From Bigelowiella natans CCMP2755 (Eukaryota; Cercozoa; Chlorarachniophyceae): DNA of 24,683 bases. Positions 18,128 to 24,683 of the stretch are shown here, piece by piece (position 1 is the first letter of the stretch; each line of letters opens with the position of its first letter). A program made the translations under genes and the position numbers. The stretch spans positions 5,001 to 29,683 of the forward strand of contig ADNK01001332.1 of NCBI GenBank assembly GCA_000320545.1, in the 5' to 3' direction. Below the pieces are notes generated by a model. It was not told the DNA's origin, searched no databases, and was given only the letters and a program-made list of their open reading frames with translations.

Positions 18128-19459
18128 TTATTTTGTAACCCATGATTTATATTCTGCATTATCATCATCATCATCGTCCTCATCCTCATCCTCATCCTCA
18201 TCCTCATCCTCATCCTCATCCTCGTCATCTTCGTCCTTATCTTTATCCCCTGCCCTCTGCTCCAGTCGCTCTTTCTCTATCAATCTTCGCGCCGCCTCGT
18301 TCGCCTTTTCTGTTGCCGCCTTTCTGACGGCAATGCGATTTGTTTGGATGTTGTGCACCTGTCGCTTCATTATAGCTTGTTGGCACGCCACAGAGCGCAG
18401 CGTAGCTTCCATGAAGTTTGAAGGCATCCGCTTGTGCTCTGCGAGAAAGAACCCGAGCATTAAATCAGCACGGGCGTCTCCGATGGGCTTATTGATCGGC
18501 GGCTGAGAGTAGTAATTCATCCACTGGGTAGCGATGAGTAAAAGACGAAGGGGAAGAGAGGGGGGCGAAAGAATAGCCTGCGGCTGCTTCTGTTCTCCTC
18601 CCGTGCACTGCGGCTGTTGCTGCTGGATGAGAAAGGGATACGCCGAAGGGATACTGGGATCCTGGAAGGTGAAGGATATGGCGAGCCGCGGGTGTGCGGC
18701 CAACTTTGATGCACGACTTCCCCAGTGAAGAAGACGATGTGTGAACACCAACAGGCTACCCGCAGCTGCAGGTAGAGCCCGAATGTCTTGGAACAAAGAG
18801 GGACTCTCGAAAAAGGCATCCTTCCACGATTTCTTCGCTTCCCCCTTCCGCTCCTGCACAGTGGAACGGTAGTGTGCGTCCTTGCATGCCGGAAGGACGT
18901 AGAGGCAGGAAGTTTCTGGAGTGGCGTCGGTGAGTGGGACCCATGAAGTCGTGATCTTTGAATTTCCGTCTTTGTCGAAAGTGGATGGGTCGTACGACAT
19001 CTTATCTCGATGCGGTGGGTATCCCTCTGCGTCTCTGGCCTCTGGGCCGACGAAAAAAGCCGCGAAGTCGCCAGAGGGCTGGGCCTTACTCCCCGTTGCC
19101 TTATGAACCTCAATTATCTTCTGAAGCAGGATCCACATCTCATCGTAAATCCCGATTACGTGTGGCGGCCAGCCAGCTGTTGAGAGGCGGGAGATTCCGT
19201 CAGCGAGCCGCTCCAGTATGTCCTCTTCCCAGCATAACTCCTCTGGGTTCACCTGTTGCATAAATTGTCGGTAACAAGAAAACAAAAGGAATATATTGCA
19301 AAAAATATGCTCTTGACCCGAAAGTAGCCGTCATCATGAAGCCCCGCATTGATTGATTGAATCCTTTCTTTGGGGAATGCCAAATCCTGTCGCTACGTTA
19401 TCAATACTAGTATTCATTCAACTGTTGCGAAGCCAAAAGGTGTGTTGTACCTTCTCCAT
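18128..19459 (-). CDS. Phytanoyl-CoA dioxygenase (PhyH)-like Fe(II)/2-oxoglutarate oxygenase
   Basis: Enzymes of this family hydroxylate a substrate using Fe(II), O2 and 2-oxoglutarate. Exons in transcript order: 19459-19451 (nine bases, MEK, tentative), 19386-19318, 19252-18128, giving about 400 residues in phase. The second exon gives AGLHDDGYF, matching the family's N-terminal DGY. The iron ligands are visible as PPHRDK (His-x-Asp at 19012-19004) and the distal His in LLHWGSRA (18727-18725), followed by HPRLAISFTF, whose Arg fits the 2-oxoglutarate-binding position. The C-terminus is unusual: a basic helix rich in Arg, Lys and Ala, then an Asp/Glu run of about 30 residues encoded by a CATCCT-type repeat at about 18172-18226. 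The substrate is unknown; the family covers fatty acyl-CoA as well as many other compounds. The start is uncertain because the same frame stays open upstream of the ATG. Confidence 0.87.
18160..18226. repeat. Coding (CATCCT)n hexanucleotide repeat
   Basis: CAT and CATCCT units in the 3' end of the dioxygenase reading frame. On the coding strand they read GAT-GAG and encode alternating Asp and Glu. Confidence 0.93.
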
Positions 19460-19759
19460 GCAGCCTTCCTCTCGGTCCCGTTTTTTCCTCTTGAGACTAA
19501 ATCCATTCACTGTCAGATCCGGACACAGAGACGCCCTGAGCACAAGGTAGCCTTTTAAGAGATTTTGACGACAGCATAGTAGCCCTCGCGCATGCACAGC
19601 TTACCAATACTGATAGCTTGACGAAAATGCGAATGAGGGCACATAATCCGTGGACGTTGTCGGCTTGCTGCTCTGCTTCGTGGCCCCCCCCTCCATCCTG
19701 GCCAAGCGGTTAGCGGTGACTTTCGGATAAAAAGACCTATCACGTAAAAAGGCCCTGAA

Positions 19760-19885
19760 TCTCCTTTTCCACTTTGCGACATGCTAATTGATCTTGTCGC
19801 ACTATGAAACAATGGCACTAAAAGACCTTACATGCCCTTTTCCATTTTGCGACATGCCAAATGGTCTTGTCGTGCTGTGGAGCAT
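19760..19885. repeat. Diverged tandem pair, period 73 bases
   Basis: CTTTTCCACTTTGCGACATG near 19762 recurs with changes near 19835, followed in both copies by a CTTGTCG word. GACATG occurs at 19778 and 19851. Confidence 0.8.
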
Positions 19886-20225
19886 TTTGCGAAACTATGA
19901 ACTTCTCCTGCCTGTTCTTCACTTTTTGATGCTCCTGACTCCATCAAAACTGAAGTTTTGCTGGGTGCTCCTTCGGATGATCTGAACACAGATCATCGTG
20001 TGGACACAGCGTTCAGGAAGTTCCTGCTCAGAGTGGATGCCTTGCGCCGTCGCCACGTTGCTGCTAGCTGCATTGTCTCACAGTAGCTAGATTGCACCAA
20101 TTTGAAAAATCCTGCTAGTTCACCAGAGTGGAGGTCTTGCGCCGTCAGATTTTTGCTGCCAAACACAATCATTGCTTCTCAATGACCAAGTCATGCCATT
20201 TTGGCAAACCAGCTAGTTGATTTGC

Positions 20226-20448
20226 TAGTCACAGTCCTCACTGAAACCAGTTCGAGGCACTGCATTTTGCACGCTGCAAGTGTCTTGCAACACTTTGGAA
20301 ATGTAGTTTTTCATCATTGTTTCATTGTTTCATTGTTTCACCAGTCAAAGCCCTCACTGAAGCCAGTTCGAGGCACTGCGTTTCGCACACTGCAAGTGTC
20401 TTGCAACACTTTGGAAGTGTAGTTCACCATCATTGTTCATGAATCGAA
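20226..20448. repeat. Diverged tandem pair, period 116 bases
   Basis: Two copies of about 105 bases share CCAGTTCGAGGCACTGC (20247 and 20363) and CTGCAAGTGTCTTGCAACAC, with several point changes. They are separated by a GTTTCATT triplication at about 20319-20341. Confidence 0.9.
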
Positions 20449-21010
20449 ACCGTGCATCGGATCGGAAAAGGAAAGTGTGGAAGAAATGGGAGGGGCAGAT
20501 GGAAAGCTGAAGGGGAAAATCACAAATTGAATGTGCAAGCCTGAACTTGAGTTTTGAACGGACGTCTTGTCCTTGTTCATTGTTCATTGAGACAAAGTCT
20601 CAAATGAAGCGTAGCCACCTCCTCCGCGCAATGGGACTCAAGCACGATCGAAAAACCAAAAATTGAAAACGTGCAATCCAAAAAGGTGGAAGGGTTTTTG
20701 TGGGGACAGATGGAAAATTGCACGTCAAAAATGCAAATCCAAACTCAATTTTTGAACGGACAACTCGGAATGAGGGACAAAATGAAGCGAAGCGACCTGT
20801 TCCACGTGTTGGGACTCGGGTTCGCATCGAAAAAAGTGAACACGAACACGCAAACTCCAAAAAGGGGTGAGAGGAGACGACACAGAGAGGGGTTGGCGAT
20901 GTCCATCTGCATCTTGACTTCCACGCATCGGATTCGAATGCACCCAAGTCAGGTTTGGCAGTCGACATCGAGGAGACTTCATGTGCGAAACACCAGGCAA
21001 ATCTGAAGCA
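20430..21010. repeat. About three diverged tandem units, period near 178 bases
   Basis: Units share, in order, an ATCGAAAA-type word, CCAAAAAGG, GACAGATGGAAA, TTTTGAACGGAC, AAATGAAGCG and GGGACTC. GGGACTC occurs at 20633 and 20811, 178 bases apart; TTTTGAACGGAC occurs in units 1 and 2. Unit 3 is the most diverged and partial. Confidence 0.8.
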
Positions 21011-21880
21011 AATCCGACGAGAAATTGGAGTTTGGAAACGAAAAACAAACGGCAAGCTAGCAAGTTTGACGGCTTTTTGATCAATGTCGCAGGCGGAAGT
21101 GTGACTTTCATCCCTGCATTCCCGCTCTGTTGGTGCTGCTACCACTGGCTAGCTGGGTCACACCCGCCTGCAATGGGTGCATGAAATTGTGACTTTGGTC
21201 ATCCACTTGACCTGTCTTGTAGACCATTGCCACTGTCTCCAGCACGCGCAAGTGTCACTTGCATGCGCACCCAATCGCTTCAGCTACGCATGGTGCTGGC
21301 CATTTCGGTAGTGTCATCAACACGTGCGCAATCCTCACAGTCTTCAAGCGACTCATTCAAAACCTGTCTCTGGTTGATGCATTCCAAAAGGGGCCAAACT
21401 AGCAAATTCCCCAAGGAATTTACAAATTCACGTGTTGGACACGCAACACATCCATGGCATGCTAGATTGCTAGATTGACCGTAGGTGACATTGCTAAATC
21501 GCACTCTAATGCGATGCGATGCAATGATGATGAAACGTTTGCAGCCTAGGAGCGTAGCATTGCAATGAAGCTCGCGGCGCCGGAGAATAATGCAAGCTAG
21601 CATGATGTCCATCGATGTAGAGCTTGTGATAGCTAGGCGAACAAGCTTGCATGTATTGCATGCAAAGCATAGAACGATCGACACTTTGGGTCATCTTGTG
21701 ACTAATAATGCACTTTCTGTTGTGTACGTGTATATTGCATGCTACTTTGACTAGAAAGCCTAGCGCGGAATGGAGATGTTCTAGATGTTACCTGACTTAG
21801 CGGATGTTTGGACTCTCTATGCACTTCGACGGGAAATCAAATTCACATGTCTCCACCTGCAGTAGCAAAAAAAAAAAATC

Positions 21881-22680
21881 TCAGAGCAATCCCATAGGGC
21901 ACATTATCTGGCAGGACTCCCAATGAATCACCTCTTCAACATCATCGCAGATCCGAAAAGAAGGTACATCATGCAACGGGGTGACAACAGTTGTGTCTTC
22001 GCCGTGTTCGTCGAGATACTTGAACTTTTGCAACCTGCGAAGATGCGGAATCAAGAAAGGCGATTGTGGAAGAAAGAAGGCACAGGTGGGGAAATATGCC
22101 TACAATCTTGAAATCTACACAAGCTGAAGGAGAAGAAGAAGAAGAAGAAGAAGAAGAAGAAGAATTGTTTTCTGTCATCGAAGACCACCTAACATGTTCC
22201 CCATGTATCATGGAGTACGACTGCCAATGCATTTATCAGTGAGAAGTCATGCAGCAGGGGAGCTACGCGTTTGCACTCATACCCGTTCTTGCCATGAAGA
22301 TGCAAAGCCTGTCGTAGGCCCGGATTCGATTCCGTCTTTTGACGCCATTTTCCTAATTTAGCAACAACCCCAAAAAAATTGAAAAAAAAATGATCGATTT
22401 CTCGCCATCTTTGCAACCAATGCAGGAGCAATATCTTACCGACCTTACGCTTCCTCCGAAGAGGAGGATGTGGTGGGAGAAGTAGTGAAATGCATTTAAA
22501 AATAAGCGCGTATTATCATTATTACCGTATCTCTTTTTGATGCCGTTGAAGAAGTCTTTCTGCTTCAGAAGCCTGATGTAGCCACGTAACCTGCCAACAG
22601 TCGGTCGTGAAACAACAACACATTTGATGAGTATGGTTTATGTACTAACACCACACACAAACACACACACAAATAATGTA

Positions 22681-22727
<47 letters not shown>

Positions 22728-23091
22728 TTAGCAGTTTATAAAACACAAGTATCAATGCGTTCATCCGTACCGACAGCACATATCCTTTCGTTTATAACCG
22801 AGCTCGAGCTTCTGATTGCATACATACCTGCAAACCAACAAAATAAAGACACCCCCTAACTCCTCTCGCGCTTCGACGTCATGGATAGGGGGGGGGGGGG
22901 CTGTTACCACCACCCTCCCAGCGCGTATTCGTCGATCATCATCATCGTCATCATCCTTCACAAGACTCTGCAAACACTGCTATTGCGTATACCCAATTTG
23001 AAGGAGCGACTCTTCCTCCACTGACATTTCTATCTTCAGGGGTAGGTACGTGCTGCCTTTGCTTGGTATCTACCGTGGTCAAACAAAGTTA

Positions 23092-23133
<42 letters not shown>

Positions 23134-24033
23134 AAAATATACATCGGTATGATGGGGATAGTATGGCGTGACATTACCTGAACGCTTTCCATATACTGCA
23201 ACACCTGGATCATCACACAACCCATCAACACCGCATGCTGCAAGCACTTCAGCAGGAGAAGAGAAAGAAGAAGAAGAAGAAGAAAAAGAAGAAGGAGGAG
23301 GAGGAGGAGGAGGAGGAGGAGCACACCTGGGTGTTCGCGTCCGACCACATCTTAATTGCCTTGTGCTTGGGAGGAAGATTCAGCACGGAAGAACCCGCAT
23401 CACGGTATCTGAGAATGGATCGACTCGTTAGTGTGGTTGGGGCAGCAGCGGCACGCATGCAGTCATCATGCTCTCAGCGGTGCTAAATGTGTACTGCTGC
23501 TCCTACAGGGCGTCGTAGAATTTGTCCACAGGAGATTGGTTTTTGCTGAAAGGAAGATCGCGACCATCGCGCAACACGTGCACGAATGAAAACCCTGTCA
23601 TGGGAAAAACAGCAGGGGGAGGAGGGGGGGGTGGTAGGGTTAGGGTTAGGGTTAGGCTAATGACATATTGTAATATAGTATCGATATATTAATACACACA
23701 CACACACACATGTATATATATGTATATGATAATCACTGGACACGGCCGAGAAAATAACGGGCTCTTAGACAAACAGCTATTGATTTATCTCACGACGATA
23801 AGATATGAAAGTAGGCCTTCAGGAAGCAGCAGCAGCACGGGTGATGATTGATCATCACTCTGCCGTCGTTATTACCACTACCACCACCACCACCACCACC
23901 ACTACTACTACTACTACTGCTACTACCTGGGAACACTTCCTCGAGGAAAGGAAGCAGCATCTGAGATATAGGAGCTTTGAACCTTCAAAAAAACACACAC
24001 ACACGCACACACACACGCACACACACACGCACA

Positions 24034-24090
<57 letters not shown>

Positions 24091-24172
24091 AGAGGGAGAG
24101 GGAGAGAAACGAAATGAATAAGGGGCTGCTGCTGCTGCTGCTGTTCCTGACTACCATCTATAGTTAACTCTG

Positions 24173-24211
<39 letters not shown>

Positions 24212-24388
24212 ATACTCTCCTCCCTCAAATCTAACCCACCCCCATCGTTGATGCCGTTTCAGAGAGCTGAATCGCTTGGCCTCTGCTTTCATCTTCCTGG
24301 CAAACTTCTGCATGGACCCACGGATATAGTCGCGAGCCTGCGACGGAATGTCCTCTGGGTTATAATTCGCACCTGTGCGCACATATAC

Positions 24389-24457
<69 letters not shown>

Positions 24458-24561
24458 AATTAGTGAGAGGCGCGCGGTACTCTCTGTGGGTCGTTGGCGT
24501 AGATGTGGAGGAAGATGAAAGCGGGGGCGGAGTGAATAAGCATAGTGATCCCGCACCCACT
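21881..24561 (-). CDS. Sulfotransferase family protein, 5' end beyond the window
   Basis: Sulfotransferases move sulfate from PAPS to a hydroxyl or amine, often in the Golgi or cytosol. Exons in transcript order: 24561-24481, 24372-24240, 23982-23927, 23594-23507, 23408-23327, 23237-23178, 23069-22993, optional 22827-22771, 22590-22526, 22352-22283, 22034-21881. All joins are GT-AG and in phase, ending at TGA 21881. The family is shown by RWGFKAPISQMLLPFLEEVF leading into FVHVLRDGRDLPFSKNQSP, the 3'-phosphosulfate-binding motif with its Arg and Ser. Further support comes from KAIKMWSDANTQ and the typical C-terminal KKRYGKW. The 5'-phosphosulfate loop (PKSGT-like) should lie upstream and is not in the window. 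The acceptor substrate cannot be told. Exon 23237 could instead begin at 23246, adding three codons. Confidence 0.88.
22131..22162. repeat. (GAA)n tract upstream of the last sulfotransferase acceptor
   Basis: GAA triplets on the plus strand read as TTC in the transcript, within the intron before exon 22034-21881. Confidence 0.95.
22684..22722. repeat. (TA)n microsatellite in intron
   Basis: About 19 TA dinucleotides in the sulfotransferase intron between optional exon 22827-22771 and exon 22590-22526. Confidence 0.95.
23093..23129. repeat. (TA)n microsatellite in intron
   Basis: About 18 TA dinucleotides in the sulfotransferase intron between exons 23237-23178 and 23069-22993, about 25 bases upstream of the acceptor. 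Confidence 0.95.
23258..23321. repeat. (GAA)n then (GGA)n tract filling an intron
   Basis: In the transcript this is a TCC run followed by a TTC run. It occupies most of the intron between exons 23408-23327 and 23237-23178 and ends near the acceptor. Confidence 0.95.
23634..23656 (+). repeat. Interstitial telomere-like (TTAGGG)n
   Basis: Just over three head-to-tail copies within the intron between exons 23982-23927 and 23594-23507. A G/A-rich tract precedes it on the plus strand, so the transcript reads CCTAAC repeats followed by a C/T-rich tract and then the acceptor. Confidence 0.93.
23694..23726. repeat. (CA)n and TATG-type microsatellites
   Basis: A short CA run at about 23694-23710 followed by an alternating TATA/TG stretch, inside the same sulfotransferase intron as the telomere-like repeat. 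Confidence 0.85.
23872..23925. repeat. (ACC)n/(ACT)n array merging with a splice donor
   Basis: On the transcript strand this reads GTAGTAGCAGTAGTAG and then GGT triplets. The first repeat unit is the donor of exon 23982-23927. Confidence 0.93.
23990..24096. repeat. (CA)n then (GA)n microsatellite before an acceptor
   Basis: CA/GCAC repeats at about 23990-24050 are followed by GA at about 24050-24096. In the transcript this is a CT run, then a GT run and a T run, ending at the GAAG acceptor of exon 23982-23927. Confidence 0.96.
24174..24210. repeat. (CAT)n microsatellite in intron
   Basis: About 12 CAT triplets just downstream, in transcript direction, of the donor at 24239. Confidence 0.95.
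24391..24457. repeat. (TA)n(TG)n compound microsatellite in intron
   Basis: TA at about 24391-24423 followed by TG to about 24456, within the 108-base sulfotransferase intron between exons 24561-24481 and 24372-24240. It makes up more than half of that intron. Confidence 0.96.
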
Positions 24562-24683
24562 CTGTAGGTGGGTGAGAGTGGAGGGAGAGGAGTGTGGGAT
24601 AAGGAAGATGAGTATGATGATGCTGATGATGATGCAGAGTTAATAATAGATGAGAAAGAGATACAGGAGCAGCAGCAGCAGCC

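Larger units (their letters stand above)
19460..21880. other. Repeat-derived intergenic region
   Basis: A 2.4-kb stretch between two minus-strand genes. It holds three families of diverged tandem repeats (listed separately) and TG/CA-rich sequence. A 181-codon minus-strand frame at 20600-21145 is open but repeats itself at protein level in step with the DNA repeats, so I do not call it a gene. The promoter of the dioxygenase gene should lie in the first few hundred bases. Confidence 0.6.

Noticed and set aside
19690-19712. tRNA-like A box (TGGCCAAGCGGTTAGCG), possible tRNA or SINE
   Set aside because: No B box at the expected spacing and no cloverleaf can be formed around it.
20600-21145. 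181-codon minus-strand open frame
   Set aside because: It spans diverged tandem repeats and repeats itself at protein level (RSKIEF against RSKLKF in the neighbouring unit), with no domain. Best explained as repeat sequence that happens to stay open.
22440-22453. Possible 14-base micro-exon in the sulfotransferase gene
   Set aside because: It has splice-like flanks, but including it would put the following exon (GA AAA TGG, encoding GKW) out of phase. Skipping it gives the expected RYGKW.
23634-23656. Chromosome end
   Set aside because: Only a few TTAGGG copies, with coding exons on both sides; this is an interstitial repeat.
23872-24210. CRISPR-like regular repeats
   Set aside because: These are simple di- and trinucleotide microsatellites without unique spacers, in a eukaryotic intron setting.

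Overview
This is a eukaryotic nuclear segment. Most genes are split by many GT-AG introns, products are eukaryotic (importin-beta family, DOT1-type methyltransferase), and there are no ribosome-binding sites or operons. The organism is probably a protist or alga. The sequence alone does not fix the lineage, and my leaning to a stramenopile-like alga is weak. Introns are packed with microsatellites, while several intergenic stretches hold old, diverged tandem repeats.

Layout: (1) 34-4332, minus: 12 exons of an importin-4/5-type karyopherin, N-terminal half, running off the left edge. (2) 4470-4718, minus: a doubtful small membrane ORF. (3) 5200-7064, plus: an unrecognised single-pass membrane protein in at least five exons, with a reading-frame problem before the last exon. 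(4) 8412-11039, minus, intronless: a polytopic membrane domain fused to a GNAT/FemAB-like acyltransferase domain. (5) 12984-14195, minus, intronless: an unrecognised polytopic membrane protein. (6) about 14475-17451, plus: a DOT1-like SAM methyltransferase. (7) 18128-19459, minus: a phytanoyl-CoA dioxygenase-like Fe(II)/2-oxoglutarate enzyme with an Asp/Glu tail encoded by a hexanucleotide repeat. (8) 21881-24561 and beyond, minus: a sulfotransferase in 10-11 visible exons, 5' end outside the window. Exon joins in genes 1, 7, 8 and the DOT1 core were worked out by hand. Every join kept phase, which is the main support for these models.

No shared pathway is evident. The genes cover nuclear transport, chromatin or other protein methylation, sulfation, oxidation and two integral membrane proteins, as expected of an ordinary eukaryotic neighbourhood. 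The most unusual items are the acyltransferase-membrane fusion beside a second intronless membrane protein, the orphan protein at 5200-7064, and the way microsatellites (and one telomere-like repeat) occupy the acceptor side of introns as pyrimidine tracts and possible branch points.
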